A stretch of DNA of 64,000 bases, taken from positions 715,501,202 to 715,565,201 of the forward strand of contig NC_064617.1 in NCBI RefSeq assembly GCF_023898315.1. Reading direction: 5' to 3'. The stretch comes from Schistocerca nitens. Taxonomy: Eukaryota; Arthropoda; Insecta; Orthoptera; Acrididae. This document shows positions 44,311 through 54,779 of the stretch, in pieces. Below the pieces are notes generated by a model. The model did not search any database. It was not told the origin of the DNA and saw nothing but the letters and a program-made list of their open reading frames with translations. The translations under genes and the position numbers were made by a program. The number at the start of each line of letters is the position of its first letter. Position 1 is the stretch's first letter.

Positions 44311-45029
44311 TGAAACACGTATGTTGTGCGGCAGCGATGCTGAGACATTGTAGAATCTCTGACCAGAGCAGTTGCGCTCGACTCGCAGTAGCGAGCAGTC
44401 AGTCAGTCTGCAGTAGTCAGTCTGCAGTAGTCAGTCTGCAGTAGTCAGTCCTCAGTAGTGCTTGGAGTCGGTTGCTAGCAGTAGCGGAGAGCAGTCGGCG
44501 GGCGTCGGCATCGCAATGGTCGAGATTCAGGACGAGGTATAATTTATTTAAATAAATAATCATGCAGCTTTGCGCTCATCAGATAATGTAACGAACACTC
44601 ATTGTAATTTAACTTTCAAAAATCGCCCCCAATTATAATTTTGATTTAAAAGCAATTTTAGAGACAATCATTCAAATTTCCTTCCTTTTCCTTTTAACAA
44701 AGATTTTTAAAAGGTACTTCCAATGCTTTTCATGCAACCGCCAGAGAACAATAAGAGCAGAATTTTGACATGCAGTTTAATAAGGTAAGAAATTTATTCC
44801 GAATTCGCACAGGGCAAACACCGACATTTCGGTTTAATTGACTTTTGGTTATCACTGTAGTTTCATTGTCATGAGATTATCGTTCATTATTTTATGGGAA
44901 CTTGTACTTGAGTCAGATAGCGAGCTTTCATTTAATTGTCTTTGCCATTAATATTCTTGCGGGAAGGTTACGCTTAGCTCCATTTCTATTAAGTATTGTC
45001 TTTTTTAAAATTTCTGTGGGGAGGTTACA
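44311..45029 (+). repeat. 3' LTR of Gypsy copy 1
   Basis: 719 bp, reading as the 5' LTR plus one extra 14-bp CAGTCTGCAGTAGT unit. Ends GGTTACA and is followed by target duplication CAAC. Confidence 0.95.
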
Positions 45030-45190
45030 CAACCAACCAGGTTTGGTTTTCCACGATTTCCCTAAATCGCTTTAAGCGAATGTCGGGATGGTTCATTTGA
45101 AAGGGCTGGGCTGATTTCCTTCCACGTCTTTCCCCAATTCGAGCTCATGCTTCGTCTCTAAAGATCATGTTGTCGACGGGACGGCAAGCC
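45030..45190 (+). repeat. SINE family 3, right half
   Basis: Continues the SINE begun at 33328: TTTTCCACGATTTCCCTAAA, TCGGGATGGTT, TTTGAAAGGGC and GATTTCCTTCC. A degenerate relative lies at 53190-53400. The region 45190-45771 shows no gene. Confidence 0.7.
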
Positions 45191-45775
45191 CTAATTTTTC
45201 TTCGTTCTTTCTTTTCTAAGTCTTAAACAACAGTAGAGATAAGCTTCCGTCTTCACACTCATCTTAATGCGAACTTTTCTTTCACTGTTCCCATTTCGTT
45301 TTTGCGTGTATTGTAGACTACCATTACTCGTATGTCTCCTTGCTTTATGCCCATTCTTATTTCTGATATCTTATTCGACTTCGCACTGTGTAGACGGCTT
45401 TTTCCGGTCCCAAAAACGTGTGGAGGTATCTTTATTTTTCATTATTGTATTTTACATGACTTTAAAATTATACGAATTACATTAGAAACTTTCCAGCTTC
45501 ACGTTTTCGATTTAAAAGACGAAATTTTCCTACCAACGATCACATCAACAATTATTTAGGAAGGATCATTCAGTACGCAGTGGTGTTAGATACCTGCTAC
45601 TGACATGTCTGCGGGCAAACACAAGACTATTTCGTAGTGGCATTAGCCGCAGGAACATTCTTGCAGAATGCCAATCAGCTTACAGAGCTTCGACTTTCTA
45701 ATTAGTAGTTCCGCGTGCAGCAATAGAGTGTGAATCAAGCTCTTCTGACTCACAAACATCCCAGGGGGAGATATA

Positions 45776-47323
45776 CAGGGTGTTTCAAAAATGACCGGTA
45801 TATTTGAAACGGCAATAAAAACTAAACGAGCAGCGATAGAAATACACCGTTTGTTGCAATATGCTTGGGACAACAGTACATTTTCAGGCAGACAAACTTT
45901 CGAAATTACAGTAGTTACAATTTTCAACAACAGATGGCGCTGCGGTCTGGGAAACTCTATAGTACGATATTTTCCACATATCCACCATGCGTAGCAATAA
46001 TATGGCGTAGTCTCTGAATGAAATTACCCGAAACCTTTGACAACGTGTCTGGCGGAATGGCTTCACATGCAGATGAGATGTACTGCTTCAGCTGTTCAAT
46101 TGCTTCTGGATTCTGGCGGTACACCTGGTCTTTCAAGTGTCCCCACAGAAAGAAGTCACAGGGGTTCATGTCTGGCGAATAGGGAGGCCAATCCACGCCG
46201 CCTCCTGTATGTTTCGGATAGCCCAAAGCAATCACACGATCATCGAAATATTCATTCAGGAAATTAAAGACGTCGGCCGTGCGATGTGGCCGGGCACCAT
46301 CTTGCATAAACCACGAGGTGTTCGCAGTGTCGTCTAAGGCAGTTTGTACCGCCACAAATTCACGAAGAATGTCCAGATAGCGTGATGCAGTAATCGTTTC
46401 GGATCTGAAAAATGGGCCACTGATTCCTTTGGAAGAAATGGCGGCCCAGACCAGTACTTTTTGAGGATGCAGGGACGATGGGACTGCAACATGGGGCTTT
46501 TCGGTTCCCCATATGCGCCAGTTCTGTTTATTGACGGAGCCGTCCAGGTAAAAATAAGCTTCGTCAGTAAACCAAATGCTGCCCACATGCATATCGCCGT
46601 CATCAATCCTGTGCACTATATCGTTAGCGAATGTCTCTCGTGCAGCAATGGTAGCGGCGCTGAGGGGTTGCCGCGTTTGAATTTTGTATGGATAGAGGTG
46701 TAAACTCTGGCGCATGAGACGATACGTGGACGTTGGCGTCATTTGGACCGCAGCTGCAACACGGCGAACGGAAACCCGAGGCCGCTGTTGGATCACCTGC
46801 TGCACTAGCTGCGCGTTGCCCTCTGTGGTTGCCGTACGCGGTCGCCCTACCTTTCCAGCACGTTCATCCGTCACGTTCCCAGTCCGTTGAAATTTTTCAA
46901 ACAGATCCTTTATTGTATCGCTTTTCGGTCCTTTGGTTACATTAAACCTCCGTTGAAAACTTCGTCTTGTTGCAACAACACTGTGTTCTAGGCGGTGGAA
47001 TTCCAAGACCAGAAAAATCCTCTGTTCTAAGGAATAACCCATGTTGTCTACAGCACACTTGCACATTGTGAACAGCACACGCTTACAGCAGAAAGACGAC
47101 GTACAGAATGGCGCACCCACAGACTGCGTTGTCTTCTATATCTTTCACATCACTTGCAGCGCCATCTGTTGTTGAAAATTGTAACTACTGTAATTTCGAA
47201 AGTTTGTCCGCCTGAAAATGTACTGTTGTCCCAAGCATATTGCAACAAACGGTGTATTTCTATCGCTGCTCGTTTAGTTTTTATTGCCGTTTCAAATATA
47301 CCGGTCATTTTTGAAACATCCTG
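45776..47323 (-). mobile_element. Mariner-superfamily element with intact transposase and 168-bp inverted repeats
   Basis: 1548 bp flanked by TA (45774-45775 and 47324-47325). Terminal inverted repeats of 168 bp each (45776-45943 and 47156-47323) begin CAGGRTGTTTCAAAAATGAC and end near CAACAGATGGCGCTGC, and appear almost identical. The complete, uninterrupted transposase and well-matched ends make this a candidate for an active or recently active element. A TG microsatellite abuts its right flank. Confidence 0.95.
45957..47120 (-). CDS. Mariner/IS630-superfamily transposase, intact
   Basis: 387 residues from the first ATG. Better starts are ATG 47066 or 47042, the latter giving MGYSLEQRIFLVLEFHRLEH, where the domain begins. 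A helix-turn-helix of the DUF4817 type (about 28-90) is followed by a GRPRTAT linker and a second DNA-binding segment (about 100-150). The DDE_3 catalytic domain (about 180-345) has D186 (WFTDEAYF), D274 (QDGARPH) and D317 (SPDMNPCDFFLW). Forty-two residues separate the last two, more than the 34 of mariner or Tc1. No break is seen. It cuts and pastes the element at TA sites. It is a transposase, not a host gene. Confidence 0.95.
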   Translation of the reverse strand: MGAPFCTSSFCCKRVLFTMCKCAVDNMGYSLEQRIFLVLEFHRLEHSVVATRRSFQRRFNVTKGPKSDTIKDLFEKFQRTGNVTDERAGKVGRPRTATTEGNAQLVQQVIQQRPRVSVRRVAAAVQMTPTSTYRLMRQSLHLYPYKIQTRQPLSAATIAARETFANDIVHRIDDGDMHVGSIWFTDEAYFYLDGSVNKQNWRIWGTEKPHVAVPSSLHPQKVLVWAAISSKGISGPFFRSETITASRYLDILREFVAVQTALDDTANTSWFMQDGARPHRTADVFNFLNEYFDDRVIALGYPKHTGGGVDWPPYSPDMNPCDFFLWGHLKDQVYRQNPEAIEQLKQYISSACEAIPPDTLSKVSGNFIQRLRHIIATHGGYVENIVL

Positions 47324-47325
47324 TA

Positions 47326-47383
<58 letters not shown>

Positions 47384-47401
47384 TGCGTGCGTGGGTGCGT
47401 G
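47326..47401. repeat. (TG)n microsatellite
   Basis: About 25 TG units directly at the TA flank of the mariner-like element. ORFs of repeated Val-Cys across it are artefacts. 47402-47849 shows no gene. Confidence 0.95.
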
Positions 47402-47849
47402 TGAAACTTAAAGTTCGACTAAAACTCATGGATTCCACACATTACTGTAGCCGCTTCTCCTATCCACTCCTCATAACAGTGAACATCTTAACAGATTCAA
47501 GTAAGGCAACGACGTTCTATTGACAATAGGACCCATGTAGTAAAGGAATGTGGTGTTCACCTCGATCTTCAAGTAGTTCGTGACTTTACGTAATATGTAT
47601 TTATACTCATGTGTGAAACAGAATACATCGAATAAGGGTAATTACGTTGCTTGACTGTGTGTGAAGATACATAGACACGCATTACTACTGTTGTGAAACA
47701 ACGTTGCAGCCTCAATAGGACATTTATGTTTAGCAACGTGTCAAAGATATCATTGGAACGAGCCTTGGGGCCAATACATTTGTACATAATCCATTAAATT
47801 TGGTGCTTGCAGCAGCGCTAATTTCACTTCTGCAGATATTCCTGCCACC

Positions 47850-48017
47850 AAATGGCTCTGAGCACTATGCGACTTGACTTCTGAGGTCATCAGTCGCCTA
47901 GAACTGAGAACTACTTAAACCTAACTAACCTAAGGACATCACACACATCCATGCCCGAGGCAGGATTCGAACCTGTGACCGTAGCGGTCGCGCGATTCCA
48001 GACTGTAGCGCCTAGAA
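47850..48017 (-). repeat. SINE family 1, truncated in its tRNA head
   Basis: Carries the tail and the B box but stops at GCGCCTAGAA, so the 5' part of the head is missing. No clear target duplication. Confidence 0.85.
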
Positions 48018-48742
48018 GTAAAAAGTAAGGATTTTAAAAAGTGTATGTATTCATTTGTTGACATCATCATAATTTGCAAGTACTTTGTTGGTTTCTGAGT
48101 TACTCGCAGTGGCTTCAGAATTACAACTAGTTCCACGAGTTTCTAATTTTTTTTTTTATTTTGGTAAATACGGCTTCTGCGCAATGTGTTGTTCAGATTT
48201 ACCAAACACGGATATTGCATTATCGAAAAACCTGAAACTTTCCACAAGTAACCACATTTAGGCACAAGCCTCTCTTGCAAACGTTAACTATACAGGGTGG
48301 TCCGTTGATCGTGACCGGGACAAATATTTCACGAAATAAGCATCAAACGAAAAAAACTACAAAGAATGAAACTTGTCTAGCTTGAAGCGGGAAACCAGAT
48401 GGCGCTATGGTTGGCCCGCTAGATGGCGCTGCCATAGGTCAAACGGATATCAACTGCGTTTTTTTTTAAAATAGGAATCCCCATTTTTATTACATATTCG
48501 TGCATTACGTAAAGAAATATGAATGTTTTAGTTGGACCACTTTTTCGCTTTGTGATAGATGGTACTGTAATAGTCACAAACATATGGCTCACAATTTTAG
48601 ACGAACAGTTGGTAATAGGTAGGTTTTTAAAATTAAAATACAGAACGTAGGTACGTTTGAACATTTTATTTCGGTTGTTCCAATTTGATACATGTACCTT
48701 TGTGAACTTATCATTTCTGAGAAGACATGCTGTTACAGCGTG

Positions 48743-48958
48743 CGCCCGCAGCTCGTGGTCGTGCGGTAGCGTTCTCGCTTCCCACGCCCGGGTTCCCGGG
48801 TTCGATTCCCGGCGGGGTCAGGGATTTTCACTGCCTCGTGATGGCTGGGTATTGTGTGATGTCCTTAGGTTAGTTAGGTTTAAGTAGTTCTAAGTTCTAG
48901 GGGACTGATGACCATAGATGTTAAGTCCCATAGTGCTCAGAGCCATTTGAACCATTTT
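48743..48958 (+). mobile_element. SINE family 1 body with a different tRNA-like head
   Basis: The body and tail are as in the other SINEs (TGATGTCCTTAGGTTAGTTA to GAGCCATTTGAACC). The head is another tRNA type, with GTGGTCGTGCGGTAGCG and T arm CCGGGTTCGATTCCCGG. Perfect target duplication TGTTACAGCGTG at 48731-48742 and 48959-48970. Acceptor pairing is imperfect, so it is not a working tRNA gene. Confidence 0.92.
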
Positions 48959-48989
48959 TGTTACAGCGTGATTACCTGTAAATACCATA

Positions 48990-49466
48990 TTAATGCAATA
49001 AATGCTCAAAATGATGTCCGTCTACCTCAATGAATTTGGCAATACGTGTAACGACATTCCTCTCAACAGCGAGTAGTTCGCCTTCCGTAATGTTCGCACA
49101 TGCATTGACAATGCGCTGACGCATGTTGTCAGGCGTTGTCGGTGGATCACGATAGCAAATATCCTTCAACTTTCCCCACAGAAAGAAATCCGGGGACGTC
49201 AGATCCGGTGAACGTGCGGGCCTTGGTATCTTGCTTCGACGACCAATCCACCTGTCATGAAACATGCTATTCGATACCTCTTCAACCGCACGCGAGCTAT
49301 GTGGCGGACATCCGTCATGTTGGAAGTACATCGCCATTCTGTCATGCAGTGAAACATTATATAGTAACATCGATCGAACATTACTTAGGAAATCAGCATA
49401 CATTGCACCATTTAGATTGCCATCGATAAAATGACCTATGGCAGCGCCATCTAGCTGGCCAACCAT
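48990..49466 (-). pseudogene. Mariner-like transposase, C-terminal 158 codons
   Basis: Encodes MYFQHDGCPPHSS (second catalytic Asp), then RPARSPDLTSPDFFLWGKLK (third), and a C-terminal helical tail. Thirty-six residues lie between the two aspartates. The first residues are translated from the terminal repeat itself, showing that the deletion joined repeat to catalytic core. The first catalytic Asp is absent. Confidence 0.88.
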
Positions 49467-49643
49467 AGCGCCATCTGGTTTCCCCCTTCAAGCTAGACGA
49501 GCTTCGTTCTTTGTAGTTTTTTCGTTTTTGCTTATTTCGTGAGATATTTGGCCCGGTCACTATCAATGGATCACCCTGTATATTCGTACACTAATATGTT
49601 GGTGTTCGAATCCTGCTAACGGAAATGGTTTCCTTCAGTACTA

Positions 49644-50054
49644 GTGGACTGGATGCGGAGGCACGGCAACACTGCACCATCACATGACACAATGGTTACG
49701 TGGCACAAACGCTTCCGGTGTGGTCAAATAAGTCTGAATGACGAGGAACGAAGTAGCAGACTACCACCATGTCTCTGTGAAGAACTGGGAATCACAGGAC
49801 AAATGGAGGTCCTGACACTCGAAGACTGGCCTGTCACAGTGCAAATGGCCAAAGAAGTTACCTCTGTTGCCCGGAGAGAGCTGCAACGTTTTCACCGCTA
49901 CATTCCAGGACGGCAGCTATGTCCATATAACAACAAACAAATAAAAAATGGTTATGTACGTTTATTTCTTCAAAGTGATAAATATAACTTTATTATTACC
50001 CCACGTAGTTCCTTACAAATATGGAGTATGTCGACGTTTCTCCACAACGTCTAA
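49644..50054 (+). pseudogene. Possible mariner-like transposase N-terminal remnant
   Basis: The frame opens MDWMRRHGNTAPSHDTMVTW then HKRFRCGQ. This resembles the helix-turn-helix start (W.R..G...PS..TI..W..KF...G) of DUF4817-type transposases. After about 50 residues the likeness ends, and no catalytic motif follows. It is probably a fragment; the 136-codon ORF length is not meaningful. 50055-50573 holds nothing recognisable. Confidence 0.35.
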
Positions 50055-50585
50055 AGAAGTGAGGGTCTGTGACGTTGCTGATGGACCGTCCATCGAATGG
50101 TGGTGATCCTCTTGCCGTTATCCCAGGAGATTAGGCTGATTACCGGCATAAGGTTTCCGTCTCCATTTTTTCATTATTGTAATGGTCTGTAACAATACGC
50201 ACACTTATACAACACTAAACTAACAACAATCGTCTACATCGCCCTGACACACACTATACTCACCGCCCTTATAAAGGGCGTATCCACAATTAGTATTGCT
50301 GTTCTTGTGAACGATTACACTGCATTTTTCGACAGAAGATCCCTGACAGCAGGCAGCACTATTGCCCATTGTAAAAACTGAGTGCAAAAAGCTACCAGCA
50401 ACACTGATTGAAAATCACAGTCGCCGAAAGTTGCCATAGAACACAATTAAATTTGGGTGAGTGACTGGTCAAGGTAGACGCAACAAGCAACTGGCACATC
50501 CCCCCTAAGGAATCGCGGATCTTCTCTGACTGAAGGAGTAAAACTACTTTGATAAGAAACAATGTTTACGATACAATATCTGAAA

Positions 50586-50788
50586 AGCCGGCCGCGGTGG
50601 TCTAGCGGTTCTAGGCGCTCAGTCCGGAACCGCGCGACTGCTACGGTCGCAGGTTCGAATCCTGCTTCGGGCATGGATGTGTGTGATGTCCTTAGGTTAG
50701 TTAGGTTTAAGTAGTTCTAAGTTCTAGGGGACTGAAGACCACAGATGTTAAGTCCCATAGTGCTCAGAGCCATTTGAACCATTTGAAC
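50586..50788 (+). mobile_element. tRNA-derived SINE (family 1), plus orientation
   Basis: Complete, with head GGTGGTCTAGCGGTTCTAGG, B box GGTTCGAATCC and a tail ending in repeated TTGAACC. Perfect target duplication CAATATCTGAAA at 50574-50585 and 50789-50800. Confidence 0.95.
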
Positions 50789-50829
50789 CAATATCTGAAA
50801 TTCCTTGAGATATTAAAATTGTTTGCAAG

Positions 50830-51570
50830 ACAGGGTTCAGTAGTGGAATTAAAATTCAAGGTGAACGGATATCAATGACAAGAGTTCTTCATGTCCTCTG
50901 TGCAGCGGAGAAAGAGATATAGGACCTATTGAATGGAATGGTCTAATGAGCACACAGATTGAGAGTAAACCAGAGGAAGCTGAAAGTAATGAGGAGTAGG
51001 AGAAATTAGATTAACGGTAAACATAACATCAAAATAGGAGAAATGAACGAATTCTCCTCCCTTGGAGGAAAAATTAAACATCACGGACAAAGGAAGGAGG
51101 CTATAGGAAGGAAACTAGCACAGCCAAAAAAAAGGCATTCCTCGCTAAAAGAACTCCACAAGTATCATGCTATGTAGGCGATAATCTGAGGAAAAAATTT
51201 CTAGGAATGCACGGCATTGTATGCAGCTAATCATAGACCGAGACAAAATCGGATAAGAAGAGGATCGAAGAGCTTTAGATGTTACAGATGGATGCTGAAA
51301 ATTAAATGAAGATAAGAAATGAGGTGGTTCTCCGCAGAATCGGGGAGGAAAGAATAAATGGAAAACACTGACAAAAAGAAGGACAGGATCATAGGACATT
51401 TCTTAAGACATGAGGAAATAACTGTGAAATAGGTATAGACGGCAAAATCTGTAGGCGAAGGCACAGATTGGAACGTATCTCATGGATGAATGAGGACGTT
51501 GTGCGTAACCTTCACTGTGACACGAAGAGGTTGGCGCAGGAGCGGAAGCCGTGGCCTTCCGCATCAAACA
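50830..51570 (+). pseudogene. RTE-like LINE, heavily decayed 3' half
   Basis: Broken frames keep GIKIQGERI-like, YRWMLKIK, IIGHFLRHEEIT and QERKPWPSASNKSQ strings. They align in order with the GIKIHGEE, YRRMLKIRW, LVGHVLRHQGIT and AWRAASNQSQD regions of the RTE-like ORF at 18275-21238. Indels and stops are frequent, so this is a much older relative. Confidence 0.7.
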
Positions 51571-51580
51571 AGTCGCAAAA

Positions 51581-51733
51581 GCGCGACCCCTACGGTCGCA
51601 GGTTCGAATCCTGCCTCGGGCATGGATGTGTAATGTCGTCAGGTTATTTAGGTTTAAGTAGTTCTAAGTTATAGGGAACTGATGACCTCAGATGTTAATT
51701 CCCATAGTACTCAGAGCCATTTGAACTATTTGA
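51581..51733 (+). mobile_element. 5'-truncated SINE (family 1)
   Basis: Starts within the head (CTACGGTCGCAGGTTCGAAT) and runs to the tail. Target duplication AGTCGCAAAA / AGTCACAAAA at 51571-51580 and 51734-51743, one mismatch. It sits at the very end of the decayed LINE. 51744-52210 holds nothing recognisable. Confidence 0.85.
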
Positions 51734-52234
51734 AGTCACAAAATGGAAGAAAGAAGTCTAGGACTACGAGGCACTTCTTTGACTGTACGTTACTCTTAAA
51801 GAGAGTGCTATCCATTTCAGCTGGATTTGTAGAAAATAGCCTGTCGAGCATTTGCTTACTACTGTCCTCGCCTGATAGTTACTGGCTTCGGGACGAATCT
51901 ACAGATACCTTACAGTTTCGTCCGGATTGCCAAAGAGGAGAACAATTACAAGTCGCACAGATACGTCATTTTTTCCTATGCTGTATTCTTGATTAGACCA
52001 ACAAAAGTTTGAACAATTAAATATTTTATTAAACACTCAATATCAATCTTCGGAATAAAGATATTTATTAGAATCTCTTTTGACGGAAGACTAGTGTCCA
52101 ACGTCGCGTCGACGAACAATTCATTGGTTCTATAGCAGGTTCAAGAGAGTGGTTAGTGTTGCGTTCTGAATAGCGATAGTTGTGACTGACGCCATTTTTC
52201 AATCTGCACCAAGGTCTACACACACACACACACA

Positions 52235-53030
52235 CACGAGGACGAAGCGACTGCTCAAAAGAAAGTGTTCAGAATAATGTGTGGGGCTCATAGTCAAAAA
52301 ATGGTTCAAATGGCTCTGAGCACTATGGGACTCAACTGCTGAGGTCATTAGTCCCCTAGAACTTAGAACTAGTTAAACCTAACTATCCTAAGGACATCAC
52401 AAACATCCATGCCCGAGGCAGGATTCGAACCTGCGACCGTAGCGGTCCTGCGGTTCCAGACTGCAGCGCCTTTAACCGCACGGCCACTTCGGCCGGCAGG
52501 CGGCTCATAGTCGCAGGTCTTGTAGGCATCTCTCTAAAAGCTTTGGAATTCTTACAACAGTCTCACGGTACATTTACTCAGTAATGAAATCTGTTCTCAA
52601 CAACGTGGACCAGTTTAAAAACAACAGTGACATTCATGATTATAATACCAGAAGAAAGAAAGTCTTACACTTCTCTCTACTTAACCTAACTTTGGCACAG
52701 AAAGGGGTTAAATATGCTGCTGTAAAACTTTTCGATAAATTACTAGTTGAAATAAAATGGCTGATAGACAGCAGTAACAGTTTTGAAAATAAACTGAACT
52801 CTTGTCTCCTTGACAACTCCTTCTATACCATAGATGAATTCTTGAATAGGAAGAAACAGATATATGGGTATAATATATGTGCCATTTAAGGCCATGAGGC
52901 AGGTAACATAAATTTTAAGCTCTTATTGAAAAAAAAAAAAAAACTTTATTCATGTGTGCATTACTTATGCTCTTGACACGTTCTACATCGTAACGGTTAC
53001 CGTGAGATTGATCAATGGAACACGCAACTA
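52235..53030 (+). pseudogene. Jockey/CR1-like LINE 3' end (copy B), split by a SINE
   Basis: Same family as copy A at 8780-9515. An ATAQKKVFRIMCGAHS string is cut by the SINE. The frame to 52889 then has YNTRRKKVLHFSLLNLTLAQ and ends after SFYTIDEFLNRKKQIYG. An A-run, the GACACGTTCTACATC block and a short CTAA tail follow. A (CA)n run (about 52219-52238) adjoins its 5' edge. Confidence 0.8.
52296..52501 (-). mobile_element. tRNA-derived SINE (family 1), minus orientation
   Basis: Full length, with an 11-bp perfect target duplication GGCTCATAGTC at 52285-52295 and 52502-52512, inserted in LINE copy B. Confidence 0.95.
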
Positions 53031-53189
53031 AGTAACTAACTAACGACATATGATTTTGCGCCACTTGTAATTACTCTGATCTTATATTCATGGTCCCTAG
53101 GAGAGTGTTAAGTAGGAAGTCATAGGGTATTCCCACAGTTCAGACAGCAGACCTGTTTCTGCTGAACCATATGACTCAGTGCATGCGAT

Positions 53190-53400
53190 TCCGGACACGA
53201 ATTCGGAGGGGGCAGGAGATGAGTCCCCGTTCGGTAATTCTTATTCAACTTTTCTGCGGTTTTCCCAAATCACCGTTACTACGGTCACATTAATGTAGGT
53301 CATCACCGTTCCCCTAAATCTGCTAACGCCGCAGTGGTTGCTTTGAGAGGGACACGGCCTATTTTCTTCCCAGTCTTGTCTAAGAGGAGATTCTGCTATG
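53190..53400 (+). repeat. Degenerate SINE family 3
   Basis: Shares GCGGTTTTCCCAAATCAC, a TTTGAGAGGGACACGGCC string and CTTCCCAGTCTTGTC with the right half of the SINE at 45030-45190. It is much decayed. 53401-54120 holds nothing recognisable. Confidence 0.5.
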
Positions 53401-54120
53401 CCGCTAAATACCTCATTGCACAAATAGATGTTGAAACTAATCTTCTTTACGTTTCGAACAAGCCTACAAACCGTATGTGACTGTAACTTCCACAGCCGAT
53501 GTTAGATTCCAAAAGAATATTCTAGGTTGCAGACCGCCTCAACATTATAAAACGTATCACTGTTAGTATTGGATATGCTTTGATGAAGGGCATTTTCAGT
53601 AGTGCCCAAAAAGTCGATGATGTCCAGATGAACGTCGTAAGAGCTCTACAGGTTCGATCAAAATTCCGAGCCTTACAAACGTCATATCCGCTAAGTTGTA
53701 GTTTTCCAGTTTCCTGGCAAGGAACGCTCTTTCGTTATTTTACATGTGACTGGAGATGTGTTATCAGTTCTTCGTACGTCTGCAAATCATTAGTCTTAAG
53801 TTTTTGTTTTGTTACGCTACCGTTTTTGTTGATAGATTGCTCATGACTTGCCAAGTTTTACTAATAGTAACTACAGACTGTAAAAAAGGACAGATTTATA
53901 ACGAAAATAAAATACACTAAGAAACATGATAACGCTAAATGGGTAGAGAAATACGACGATTAATACGAAATATCTTCCACTTCGACAGTGACTAAAATTG
54001 CCAAATAATACTGTTGTCAGTGACAATAATTGTGGTGAAGGTGAACTGATACGTGAAACACATTTTATCATCACATCAGTAGTTTTCTACTCATGTAGTT
54101 TCAATTTCTACACGTAGGTT

Positions 54121-54233
54121 GCTCACAGCATTGTTTCAAGTGCATAGGGAGCCTTTCGAACCACAGGCACTGCTGCCCGAAGAAGAGGAAGTGGCCAACC
54201 AAGGTGAACTACAGCAGCAGATGATGTTGTGCA
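54121..54233. repeat. 113-bp direct duplication, first copy
   Basis: Starts GCTCACAGCATTGTTTCAAG and is repeated at 54631-54743 with one mismatch (offset 510 bp). The 397 bp between the two copies is unrecognised. Confidence 0.9.
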
Positions 54234-54630
54234 TCATTGGTGAGAGAATTCAGTTACCCTCAATTCTATGACGGATGTGCTTGGCGTGTCCCAGATACAC
54301 ACCACTCTGCAAAGTTTAAGGACGAGATAGATAAAGTACCAAAGCTACTCGGTGAAAATGAATGAAAGTACGGGAGTTTGTTGCAAGAGGTTTCCACTCG
54401 AGCGCAGAAAACTGAACGTCACATGGCGTGAGGTCACTGTGACTACAGCGCCACGCAACATGAGGCAATGAAGGAACGGGAAAAGACAAGAGTTTGTCAA
54501 TCAGCGAACACCTACGGTTCACTATGGTGTTGTTACAACATGGTTTGGACAAACATGAAGACAGGGAAGAACCACCGGGAAATTGGAATAAGGACGAAGT
54601 ATGATGAAACTAGAGCAGGAATTTGATGCT

Positions 54631-54743
54631 GCTCACAGCATTGTTTCAAGTGCATAGGGAGCCTTTCGAACCACATGCACTGCTGCCCGAAGAAGAGGAA
54701 GTGGCCAACCAAGGTGAACTACAGCAGCAGATGATGTTGTGCA
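54631..54743. repeat. 113-bp direct duplication, second copy
   Basis: Matches 54121-54233 at all but one base. It lies just upstream of the Tc1 remnant. The near-identity implies a recent local duplication. Confidence 0.9.
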
Positions 54744-54779
54744 GCAGGTAAGAGGGGACTCACGTCAAACAGGGGTGCA

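Larger units (their letters stand above)
33399..45029 (+). mobile_element. Complete Ty3/Gypsy LTR retrotransposon (copy 1), apparently very young
   Basis: 11,631 bp with LTRs TGAAACACG...GGTTACA at 33399-34103 and 44311-45029, and a 4-bp target duplication CAAC (33395-33398 and 45030-45033). The two LTRs read the same except for one extra 14-bp unit in the 3' copy. A tRNA primer site, a full gag, an in-frame pol and a polypurine region are present. No envelope-like ORF is seen. A non-coding tail of about 3.7 kb separates pol from the 3' LTR. The target was a SINE. Confidence 0.96.
48293..49578 (-). mobile_element. Mariner-like element, N-terminally deleted, carrying a SINE
   Basis: Flanked by TA at 48291-48292 and 49579-49580. 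Inverted repeats of about 140 bp (48293-48435 and 49438-49578) begin CAGGGTG and share AATATTTCACGAAATAAGCA with small differences. The transposase frame runs out of the right repeat directly into the second catalytic region, so the DNA-binding part and first Asp are gone. A SINE with a 12-bp duplication is inserted near 48743. Confidence 0.9.

Noticed and set aside
45957-47120. 387-codon ORF as a host gene
   Set aside because: It has DDE transposase motifs and lies between long inverted repeats with TA flanks.
47154-47523. ORFs rich in alternating Val-Cys
   Set aside because: They translate the TG microsatellite.
48743-48820. Functional tRNA gene
   Set aside because: Good T arm but imperfect acceptor pairing, fused to a SINE body with target duplications.
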